NCBI GenBank assembly: GCA_017861095.1
Contig: JAGFXI010000134.1
Span: 1 to 5,853, forward strand
Length of the DNA stretch: 5,853 bases
Direction of reading: 5' to 3'
Source of the DNA: Deltaproteobacteria bacterium
GTDB lineage: Bacteria > Desulfobacterota > Syntrophobacteria > BM002
The notes below the pieces were generated by a model. That model did not search any database and was not told the origin of the DNA. It was given only the letters and a program-made list of their open reading frames with translations. Positions 1-5,853 of the stretch are shown piece by piece; positions within the stretch are counted from its first letter, which is position 1, and each line of letters starts with the position of its first letter. The translations under genes were made by a program, and so were the position numbers.

Positions 1-163
1 AGCCATTCTCCTGACCCTGCTCCACCTCGGAATCAAGGGCATCCGGCTGGGTCCGTCGCTCCCGGCCTTCGTCACACCGAATGTCCTGGATGTGCTGGTG
101 AAGAACTTCGACATCAAGCCGATCACCACCCCGGATCAGGACCTGAAGGCGATCCTGGGTTGA
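1..163 (+). CDS. hcp: Hybrid cluster protein (hydroxylamine/NO reductase), C-terminal fragment
   Basis: This is the last 53 codons and stop (TGA 161-163) of a gene that enters from the left; the first complete codon is at base 2. The translation contains LHLGIKGIRLGPSLPAFVTP, followed by NVLDVLV, FDIKPI and a terminal DLKAIL. I recognise this as the conserved C-terminal end of Hcp (formerly prismane protein). Hcp is a cytoplasmic Fe-S protein with a hybrid Fe-S-O cluster. It reduces hydroxylamine in vitro, and in E. coli it acts as an NO reductase during nitrate respiration. The Cys/Glu/His ligands of the hybrid cluster and the N-terminal cluster lie upstream of the window, so their integrity and the Hcp class cannot be judged. 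The stop falls where the family normally ends, so the 3' end looks intact. No hcr (the NADH-dependent Hcp reductase) follows it. The gene points the same way as the nar genes, but a hairpin separates it from the next one. Confidence 0.88.
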   Translation, partial: AILLTLLHLGIKGIRLGPSLPAFVTPNVLDVLVKNFDIKPITTPDQDLKAILG

Positions 164-176
164 CGTCGTATCGACA

Positions 177-225
177 GTATCGGGCGGGGGTTAATCCGCC
201 TCTGGCGGCTAAACCCCGCCCCTAC
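177..225. repeat. Imperfect palindromic element, REP/MITE-like or terminator hairpin
   Basis: This is an inverted repeat with three paired blocks. The outer GGGCGGGG (182-189) pairs with CCCCGCCC (214-221). TTA (191-193) pairs with TAA (210-212). The inner CCGCC (196-200) pairs with GGCGG (204-208) around a three-base TCT loop. GTA (177-179) and TAC (223-225) extend the symmetry past a small mismatch. It begins 13 bases after the hcp stop and ends 28 bases before the cupin start. A run of only four T follows (229-232), so it is a poor classical intrinsic terminator, although the stem itself is very stable. The GTA/TAC ends and the layered GC-rich stem resemble dispersed palindromic intergenic repeats. 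Only one copy lies in this window, so repeat status is inference. It could also end hcp transcription or stabilise the hcp mRNA 3' end. Confidence 0.6.
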
Positions 226-253
226 ACCTTTTGCTCAGCTGGGAGACACGACC

Positions 254-571
254 ATGAAACGGGTAAGTATGTTCGCGGAGAACAGCTTCAAAGAGAAGAC
301 GCTGAGCCGGTTGCTCGTCCACGACTCCCCCCACTTCAAGATCCTCAATTTCAACTTCAAGGCCGGCCAGGAGCTGCCCATCCACTCCCACGACATCGAG
401 GGAGAGGTTAGCATCGCCGTCCTCGAGGGAAAGGGGGAGTTCCTGGGCGACAAGGGCGCAACCCTTCCGGCCGGCCCCGGGGACATCTTGATCTCTGAAA
501 TCGCCGAACCTCACGGGCTCAGAGCCGAGACCGATATGCGGGTGCTCGTGACCATCGCCCCGCCCATCTAG
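254..571 (+). CDS. Small single-domain cupin protein, function unknown
   Basis: This encodes a 105-residue protein with one cupin beta-barrel domain and no signal peptide or membrane segment, so it is presumably cytoplasmic. Cupin motif 1 is visible as G38-x5-H44-S-H46 followed by E49/E51 and G59. Motif 2 appears as PAGPGD (residues 72-77) followed by H87. H44, H46, one of the glutamates and H87 form a plausible 3-His/1-Glu metal site. At about 100 residues it is typical of the minimal cupins, which include dioxygenases, isomerases, ligand sensors and proteins of unknown role. The ATG at 254 is supported by a GGGAGA ribosome site at 241-246, seven bases upstream. It sits 90 bases after hcp and 61 bases before the preferred narG start, on the same strand. 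A role connected with nitrate or NO metabolism is suggested by position only. The substrate and metal cannot be named from sequence. Confidence 0.85.
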   Translation: MKRVSMFAENSFKEKTLSRLLVHDSPHFKILNFNFKAGQELPIHSHDIEGEVSIAVLEGKGEFLGDKGATLPAGPGDILISEIAEPHGLRAETDMRVLVTIAPPI

Positions 572-621
572 CCCGCATTATGCACGAACCGCCTGCTGCG
601 ACCGCGGTGTGAATTTCCTCC

Positions 622-626
622 GGAGG
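622..626 (+). promoter_or_regulatory. Ribosome binding site that sets the narG start
   Basis: GGAGG lies six bases before the ATG at 633, which is ideal spacing. The in-frame GTG at 609 lies upstream of this site and has no comparable purine-rich motif before it, so the ATG is the better start. The site forms the right half of a perfect ten-base palindrome, CCTCCGGAGG (617-626). That could be chance in such GC-rich DNA. Confidence 0.8.
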
Positions 627-632
627 CCGTCG

Positions 633-3600
633 ATGAGCAGAAGAAACCCCCTCTCGTCCCTTCGCTTTCTCCGACCTCGCCAGGGTTCCTCCACCCATGC
701 CAGCGAGCCCCTTGCCCGTGGCCTCGCTGAGGTCCGCTGCGGCCAGCGGGAGTGGGAGGATTTCTACCGGCGACGCTGGCAGTACGACAAGGTGGTCCGC
801 TCCACCCACGGAGTCAACTGCACCGGCTCCTGTTCGTGGAATGTGTACGTCAAGGACGGGATCATCGTCTGGGATACCCAGAAGGTGGACTACCCGACCT
901 GCGGTCCCGATTTCCCTGATCACGAACCCCGCGGTTGCCCCCGGGGAGCGAGCTACACCTGGTACACCTATAGTCCCATCCGCCTAAAGTACCCCTATGT
1001 CCGCTCCGTGCTCCTCGAGATGTGGCGAGATGCGCTCCGGGCGGAGGGGGATCCCGTCGCCGCCTGGAAGAGCATCGTGGGAGACCCGGAAAAGCGAAGG
1101 AGATATCAGCAGGCGCGGGGGAAGGGCGGCCTGGTTCGGGTCTCCTGGGACGAAGCGACAACCCTCATCGCCGCCTCCCTCATCCACACGATCAAGACCC
1201 ATGGGCCCGACCGGATCTTCGGTTTTACCCCCATTCCTGCCATGTCCATGGTCTGCTACGCCTCGGGTGCCCGTTTCCTTTCCCTCATCGGCGGCTCTCT
1301 GATCAGCTTCTACGACTGGTACTGCGATCTCCCGGCCGCGTCGCCCCAGGTCTGGGGCGAACAGACTGATGTCCCCGAAAGCGCCGACTGGTTCGATTCC
1401 TCCTACATGATTGTCTGGGGTACCAACCTTCCCATGACCCGGACTCCTGACGCCCACTTTTACACCGAGGCGCGTTACCGCGGAGCGCGGGTCGCGGCGG
1501 TCGCTCCTGACTACGCCGAGTACGTGAAGTTTGCCGACACCTGGCTCCCTGCCAGGGCAGGAACCGACGCCGCCCTCGCCATGGCCATGACCTACGTTGT
1601 CTTGAAGGAGTTCTATCTCGATCGCCAGTCGGAGTACTTCACCTCCTACGCCAAGACCTTCACCGACCTCCCCTTCGCCGTGGTCCTCGAGCGGCAGGGA
1701 GAGGTCTACGTCTCCGGGCGCTACCTGCGCGCCTCCGACCTGGGACTCGCCGTCAATAATGCCGAATGGAAGACCCTTTACTACGACAGCCGGGGCGGAG
1801 GCTTTGTCGTGCCCAACGGCAGCATCGGCTTCCGCTGGGGTGAGGACGGGCGCTGGAATCTCCAGCCGGAGGACTCAGCCACCGGTCAGACGGCCGAGCC
1901 GCTCCTGAGCTTCGTCGGGGCGAACGACGGCTGGGTCCCCGTCTGCTTCCCCCTGTTCGAACTCAACGGGTCGCGAGTGAGAGTCGGCACCGTGCCGACG
2001 AAAAGGGTCCGCAGCACCGGCGGTGATATCCTCGTGACCACGGTTTTCGACCTCATGGCCGCCCAGCTCGGAATTGATCGAGGTTACGGCGGCGATATGT
2101 CTAGGGGCTACGACGATCCCGCACCGTATACTCCGGCCTGGCAGGAGGCGATCACCGGAGTTGCCGCGGGAGACGTGGTGCGGGTCGCCCGGGAGTTCGC
2201 CGAGAACGCGGAGAAGACCCGCGGAAGATCAATGATCTTTCTTGGCGCCGGTACCAACCACTGGTTTCACTCCGACATGATCTACCGCAGCATTCTCAAC
2301 TTGACTACCCTGTGCGGCTGTCAGGGGGTGAACGGCGGCGGCTGGGCCCACTACGTCGGCCAGGAAAAGGTGAGGCCTCTCGTGGGCTGGGCGACCGTCG
2401 CCTTTGGTCTCGACTGGTTGAGGCCGCCGCGGCAGCAGAACGGCACCTCCTTCTACTACTTCGCCACCGACCAGTGGCGCTATGAAACGCTGGATGCCAC
2501 CAGGATCCTCTCGCCTCTTGCGCGCGGGGCCATGCCCAGGCATCTGGCTGATTACAATGTTGTCGCCGCGAGGCTCGGTTGGCTTCCCTCATATCCTCAG
2601 TTCAACCGCAATCCCCTCCAGCTCTGCCAGGAGGCGATAGCGAGCGGCGCCACGAACCCCGAAGAAATCGGGGCTCATGTGGTGGCCAGGCTGAAGCGCG
2701 GCGAGGTCAGGTTCGCCCTCGAGGATCCCGACAGCCCCGAAAACTTCCCTCGGGTCCTCTTCCTCTGGCGGGCAAATCTCCTGGGTGCGAGCGGCAAGGG
2801 CCACGAGTACTTCCTCAAGCACCTCCTCGGTACCCAGCATGGGGTGCTCAACACCGAAAGCCCGATACGGCCTTCCGAGATCGAGTGGCGGGAGCCGGCT
2901 CCCGAAGGTAAGCTCGATCTCCTCGTCACCCTCGAGCTCCGCATGTCCACGAGCGCCCTCTATGCCGACATTGCCCTCCCGGCCGCCGGTTGGTACGAGA
3001 TGCATGATCTCAGCACCACCGATCTCCACACCTTCATCCACCCTTTCAACCCCGCCATCGATCCCCCCTGGGAGGCTAAAACCAACTGGGAGCAGTTCAA
3101 GGCCATTGCGGAGAAGTTCTCCGAGCTTGCGGCCAAGCACCTCGCCCCTATGAAAGACCTGGTGGCGACCCCGCTTCTCCACGATTCGCCCGGAGAGATC
3201 GCGCAGCCGCGGGTCCGAGACTGGAAGAAAGGGGAAGCGGAGCCGGTACCGGGAAAGACGCTGTCGAATCTCACCGTGGTGACCCGGGATTTTCCCAATG
3301 TGGCCAAGATGATGACCGCCCTCGGCCCCCTCGTCGCCCAGGTGGGAGTCGGGGCCAAGGGGATCACCTGGAAGGCCGCCGAGGAGTACGAGGAGCTGAA
3401 GCGGCGGTTGGGGACCGTCACCGATCCCGGTGTGACCCAGGGAATGCCGGAGTTAAGAAGCGCCCTCCAGGCGGCTGAGACCATTCTCGCCCTGGCGCCT
3501 GAGACCAACGGCAGGATGGCTCTCCGCTCCTGGAAGGCCCTGGAAAAGAAAACCGGACGGCGCCTCACCCATCTCTGCGAAGAGCGGGCGGGAGAGCGGC

Positions 3601-4325
3601 TCACCTTCGCGGATCTGGACGCCCAGCCCAGGCAAGTCATCACCTCGCCAGTCTGGAGCGGCGTCGAAGCGGAAGACCGCAGATACTCCGCCTTCGCGGT
3701 GAACATCGAAGAAAAAGTGCCCTTCCGAACCCTGACCGGTCGGGCCCAGCTCTATCAGGACCACGAGTGGATGCTCGCCTTCGGCGAGGCCCTGCCCACA
3801 TTCAGGCCGCCCCTGGATATGGCCACCCTTGGCTCCGTCCAGGTAAAGCGAGGCGTCGGCAAGGAGCTCATCCTCAACTACCTCACGCCCCACTCCAAAT
3901 GGTCCATCCACAGCACGTACTCGGACACCCTCATCATGCTCACTCTCTTCCGGGGCGGAGAGGCCATCTGGATCAACGATCAGGATGCGGCATCTATCGG
4001 CGTGCAGGACAACGACTGGCTGGAGTGCTTCAATGTCAACGGCGTGGTAGTAGCCAAGGCGGTGGTGAGCCCCCGAATACCCCCCGGGAAGGCCTTTATG
4101 TACCACGCCCAGGAACGGTTGATCAACACGCCCGGGTCAAGAATCACCGGCCAGCGAGGGGGAACCCATAACAGCGTCACCCGGATCATGGTGAAGCCCA
4201 CCCAAATGATCGGCGGCTACGCCCAGCTGAGCTACGGCTTCAACTACTACGGTCCCACCGGGTCCCAGCGGGACGAGGTGATCATCGTCAGGAAGGCAGG
4301 GGAGGTGGCATGGTATGAGGGTTAA
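633..4325 (+). CDS. narG: Respiratory nitrate reductase alpha subunit (Mo-bis-MGD catalytic subunit)
   Basis: This 1230-residue protein matches the length of E. coli NarG (1247) and aligns with it from end to end. It reduces nitrate to nitrite at a molybdenum bis-MGD centre, as the catalytic subunit of the quinol-oxidising NarGHI complex. The FS0 [4Fe-4S] ligands are present as H59, C63 and C67 in THGVNCTGSCSW, and C102 in EPRGCPRGA. Each is offset by exactly ten from E. coli H49/C53/C57/C92. The segment YDWYCDLP carries the Mo-ligating aspartate; D232 is the equivalent of Asp222 by the same offset. Further hallmarks are GEQTDVPESADW, GGGWAHYVGQEK (about 570-580) and a C-terminal dinucleotide-binding domain with TPHSKWSIHSTYSD (about 1083-1096), MYHAQER and QRGGTHNSVTR. 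The N-terminus has no twin-arginine motif followed by a hydrophobic stretch, so a cytoplasm-facing enzyme is expected. The start at 633 is chosen over GTG 609 because of the GGAGG site. The last 11 bases overlap narH. A nitrite oxidoreductase of the cytoplasmic Nxr type is a close relative but less likely here. Confidence 0.97.
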   Translation: MSRRNPLSSLRFLRPRQGSSTHASEPLARGLAEVRCGQREWEDFYRRRWQYDKVVRSTHGVNCTGSCSWNVYVKDGIIVWDTQKVDYPTCGPDFPDHEPRGCPRGASYTWYTYSPIRLKYPYVRSVLLEMWRDALRAEGDPVAAWKSIVGDPEKRRRYQQARGKGGLVRVSWDEATTLIAASLIHTIKTHGPDRIFGFTPIPAMSMVCYASGARFLSLIGGSLISFYDWYCDLPAASPQVWGEQTDVPESADWFDSSYMIVWGTNLPMTRTPDAHFYTEARYRGARVAAVAPDYAEYVKFADTWLPARAGTDAALAMAMTYVVLKEFYLDRQSEYFTSYAKTFTDLPFAVVLERQGEVYVSGRYLRASDLGLAVNNAEWKTLYYDSRGGGFVVPNGSIGFRWGEDGRWNLQPEDSATGQTAEPLLSFVGANDGWVPVCFPLFELNGSRVRVGTVPTKRVRSTGGDILVTTVFDLMAAQLGIDRGYGGDMSRGYDDPAPYTPAWQEAITGVAAGDVVRVAREFAENAEKTRGRSMIFLGAGTNHWFHSDMIYRSILNLTTLCGCQGVNGGGWAHYVGQEKVRPLVGWATVAFGLDWLRPPRQQNGTSFYYFATDQWRYETLDATRILSPLARGAMPRHLADYNVVAARLGWLPSYPQFNRNPLQLCQEAIASGATNPEEIGAHVVARLKRGEVRFALEDPDSPENFPRVLFLWRANLLGASGKGHEYFLKHLLGTQHGVLNTESPIRPSEIEWREPAPEGKLDLLVTLELRMSTSALYADIALPAAGWYEMHDLSTTDLHTFIHPFNPAIDPPWEAKTNWEQFKAIAEKFSELAAKHLAPMKDLVATPLLHDSPGEIAQPRVRDWKKGEAEPVPGKTLSNLTVVTRDFPNVAKMMTALGPLVAQVGVGAKGITWKAAEEYEELKRRLGTVTDPGVTQGMPELRSALQAAETILALAPETNGRMALRSWKALEKKTGRRLTHLCEERAGERLTFADLDAQPRQVITSPVWSGVEAEDRRYSAFAVNIEEKVPFRTLTGRAQLYQDHEWMLAFGEALPTFRPPLDMATLGSVQVKRGVGKELILNYLTPHSKWSIHSTYSDTLIMLTLFRGGEAIWINDQDAASIGVQDNDWLECFNVNGVVVAKAVVSPRIPPGKAFMYHAQERLINTPGSRITGQRGGTHNSVTRIMVKPTQMIGGYAQLSYGFNYYGPTGSQRDEVIIVRKAGEVAWYEG
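4299..4305 (+). promoter_or_regulatory. narH ribosome binding site inside the narG 3' end
   Basis: GGGGAGG lies nine bases before the narH ATG at 4315 and within the last codons of narG. The narG stop TAA (4323-4325) falls inside narH. Ribosomes finishing narG therefore end on top of the narH start, an arrangement typical of translational coupling that would keep the two subunits in step. An ATG at 4310 is in the wrong frame for narH. Confidence 0.7.
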
Positions 4326-5742
4326 GGCACAGCTCGCCATGGTCATGAATCTGGACAAGTGCATCGGCTGCCACACCTGCAGCATCCCCTGCAAGAACGT
4401 GTGGACCAATCGGGCCGGCGCCGAGTACATGTGGTTCAACAATGTGGAGACCAAACCGGGCATCGGCTATCCGAAGCGATGGGAGGACCAGAGGATCCAC
4501 CGGGGCGGCTGGGAGGTGAGGGACGGTCGCCTTTTGCTCCGGGCGGGAGGGCGCGCGACCAAGCTCGCCAAGATCTTCCACAACCCCGATCTCCCAACCC
4601 TCGACGACTACTACGAGCCCTGGACCTACGACTACCACAAGCTGATCTCCTGCCCGCCCAGCACGTATCAGCCCTCCACACGGCCCAAGTCCTTGATCAC
4701 GGGTGAGAACATGCGGATCAGTTGGGGGCCGAACTGGGAGGACGATCTGGCCGGGATAAACGCCACCGCCGCCGCTGACGTCAACTTCAAGAACCTCGAG
4801 TACCAGACGTACCTCGAGTTCAAGCGGGTGTTTTTCTTCTACCTGCCACGGCTCTGCGAGCACTGCCTCAATCCCGCCTGTGTCGCCTCCTGCCCCTCGG
4901 GAGCACTCTACAAGCGAGACGAGGATGGGATCGTCCTCGTAGACCAGGAGCAGTGCCGCGGCTGGCGCTACTGCGTCTCCGGCTGTCCGTACAAGAAGGT
5001 TTACTTCAACTGGAAGACGGGGCGATCGGAGAAGTGCATCTTCTGTTACCCCAGGATCGAGGCGGGGCTCCCCACCATGTGCGCCGAGAGCTGCGTCGGC
5101 CGTATCCGCTCGATCGGGGTCCTGCTCTACGATGCCGACCAGATCGAGGACGCCGCCTCCCGCCGGGTTGAGCGGGACCTCTACCCGGCTCAGACCGCCA
5201 TGTTTCTCGATCCCCACGACCCGGAGGTCCACGCCGCCGCCCGCGCCAGCGGTATCCCCGAAACCTACCTGGAAGCGGCCAAGGCCTCGCCGGTCTACAA
5301 GCTCGCCGTGGCCTGGCGCCTGGCTTTTCCGCCCCATCCCGAATTCCGGACCCTCCCCATGGTCTGGTATGTGCCGCCCCTGAGTCCCCTGCTGCCGGCG
5401 GTAGACCAGGCCGCCAGCGGCGCCGGGCTTCTGGATGCCATGAGGATACCGGTGACCTACCTCGCGAACCTCCTCACGGCAGGGGACGAGGCTCCGATCA
5501 GGTTGGCCCTACAACGGCTCCTCGCCCTTAGGAGCTATATGCGCTCGGTTCGGGTGGACACGCAGGCGGATCACCGGGTGCTGGAGGACGCGGGGATGAC
5601 GGTGCCCATGGCGGAGGATATGTATCGCCTCCTCGCTCTCTCCAAGTACCGGGAGCGGTACGTCATTCCCACGGTGAGAAGAGAGGAAACGGAAGATCTC
5701 TACCAGCTCAGGGGTACCGTGGGCTTTCCCGAGGGAGTCTGA
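4315..5742 (+). CDS. narH: Respiratory nitrate reductase beta subunit (Fe-S electron-transfer subunit)
   Basis: This 475-residue ferredoxin-like subunit passes electrons from the haem subunit NarI to NarG on the cytoplasmic side of the membrane. Four ligand groups are visible: C16/C19/C22/C26 (KCIGCHTCSIPC), C181/C184/C189/C193, C214/W217/C220/C224 (QCRGWRYC), and C241/C244/C256/C260. The tryptophan W217 in place of a cysteine is the NarH hallmark that yields one [3Fe-4S] cluster beside three [4Fe-4S] clusters. Other signatures are FNNVETKPG, TGENMRISWGPNWEDDL, LPRLCEHCLNPACV, EKCIFCYPRIEAG and RTLPMVWYVPPLSP. There is no signal peptide or membrane helix. The ATG at 4315 matches the E. coli start, placing C16 at the same residue number. 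The protein ends about 37 residues before E. coli NarH (512), losing the non-cluster tail, yet it closes on a clean stop with narJ one base later. The shortening therefore looks natural rather than caused by a frameshift. Confidence 0.97.
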   Translation: MRVKAQLAMVMNLDKCIGCHTCSIPCKNVWTNRAGAEYMWFNNVETKPGIGYPKRWEDQRIHRGGWEVRDGRLLLRAGGRATKLAKIFHNPDLPTLDDYYEPWTYDYHKLISCPPSTYQPSTRPKSLITGENMRISWGPNWEDDLAGINATAAADVNFKNLEYQTYLEFKRVFFFYLPRLCEHCLNPACVASCPSGALYKRDEDGIVLVDQEQCRGWRYCVSGCPYKKVYFNWKTGRSEKCIFCYPRIEAGLPTMCAESCVGRIRSIGVLLYDADQIEDAASRRVERDLYPAQTAMFLDPHDPEVHAAARASGIPETYLEAAKASPVYKLAVAWRLAFPPHPEFRTLPMVWYVPPLSPLLPAVDQAASGAGLLDAMRIPVTYLANLLTAGDEAPIRLALQRLLALRSYMRSVRVDTQADHRVLEDAGMTVPMAEDMYRLLALSKYRERYVIPTVRREETEDLYQLRGTVGFPEGV

Positions 5743-5743
5743 G

Positions 5744-5853
5744 ATGAGGGAAGGAGAGCGTACCCTTCTGAAATTAGTCTCTCTCCTCCTCCAGTATCCG
5801 GAGGCGGGCTGGCTGGATTCCCTCGTGAGCCTCGAAGGGGCCGTGAGCGAAAT
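5744..5853 (+). CDS. narJ: Nitrate reductase assembly chaperone, N-terminal fragment
   Basis: The ATG lies one base after the narH stop, with GGGAG at 5733-5737 six bases upstream. Thirty-six complete codons are visible before the window ends. The translation begins MREGERTLLKLVSLLLQYPE and continues with WLDSLVSL. A short helix leading into L-L-x-Y-P is the typical opening of NarJ/TorD-type chaperones (E. coli NarJ has SRLLEYPDA near its start). NarJ is a cytoplasmic, non-subunit protein. It binds the NarG N-terminus, promotes molybdenum cofactor insertion and delays membrane docking until the enzyme is mature. Sequence identity is limited over so few residues, but the position directly behind narH makes the call firm. 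Its 3' end and the expected narI lie beyond the window. Confidence 0.88.
   Translation, partial: MREGERTLLKLVSLLLQYPEAGWLDSLVSLEGAVSE

Noticed and set aside
164..253. Promoter for the cupin gene
   Set aside because: Apart from the palindrome and a ribosome site, no convincing -35/-10 pair or regulator half-sites were seen.
160..411. 83-codon plus-strand frame starting at the hcp stop
   Set aside because: It runs through the palindrome and then overlaps the cupin gene in another frame. Its arginine/proline-rich translation looks like a frame shadow, and it has no ribosome site of its own.
609..632. GTG at 609 as the narG start, adding eight residues
   Set aside because: The strong GGAGG at 622-626 lies downstream of this codon and is ideally spaced for ATG 633. 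No ribosome site precedes the GTG.
572..632. Promoter and FNR/Dnr-type operator before narG
   Set aside because: I found no TTGAT-N4-ATCAA-like site. The CATTAT at 576-581 has no matching -35 element at the right spacing. narG may be read from a promoter further upstream, but nothing here supports a specific site.
2589..4106. Three long minus-strand frames opposite narG (2589-3182, 2960-3706, 3453-4106)
   Set aside because: All lie within the coding region of a full-length, motif-confirmed narG, overlap one another in different frames, and show no recognisable family features.
4288..5337. Long minus-strand reading frame (349 codons) opposite narH
   Set aside because: It lies antisense to an unambiguous narH, its translation is low-complexity (Gly, Val, Leu, Asp rich) with no recognisable domain, and such frames are expected opposite GC-rich genes with few stops.

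Overview
This window is a co-directional stretch of a GC-rich bacterial genome. It carries the start of a respiratory nitrate reductase operon, preceded by a nitrosative-stress gene and a small cupin. In order on the plus strand it holds: the 3' end of hcp (hybrid cluster protein), a palindromic element, a 105-residue single-domain cupin, narG (1230 aa from the preferred start), narH (475 aa) and the first 36 codons of narJ. The expected narI (cytochrome b subunit) would lie past the right edge. No RNA gene, insertion sequence, CRISPR array or origin is visible. The longest gaps between genes are 90 and 61 bases.

How the genes fit together: NarG holds the Mo-bis-MGD site and one Fe-S cluster and reduces nitrate to nitrite. 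NarH carries four further clusters that bring electrons in from the membrane subunit. NarJ is the assembly chaperone that helps load the cofactor into NarG. Nitrate respiration produces nitrite and, as a side product, nitric oxide. Hcp is known from enterobacteria and sulfate reducers as an NO or hydroxylamine reductase made under these conditions, so hcp beside nar reads as a respiration-plus-detoxification module. The cupin between them has intact metal-ligand motifs but no function I can name.

Organism: high GC, the Nar type and an Hcp C-terminus of the kind seen in anaerobes suggest a facultative or strict anaerobe that respires nitrate, perhaps from a deltaproteobacterial, NC10-like or related lineage. 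The sequence does not settle the lineage. NarG and NarH follow E. coli NarGH almost end to end and keep every recognised cluster ligand. The enzyme itself is therefore conventional, and I see no clearly undescribed system. The parts most worth a second look are the small cupin between hcp and nar, the palindromic element at 177-225, and the short NarH C-terminus.
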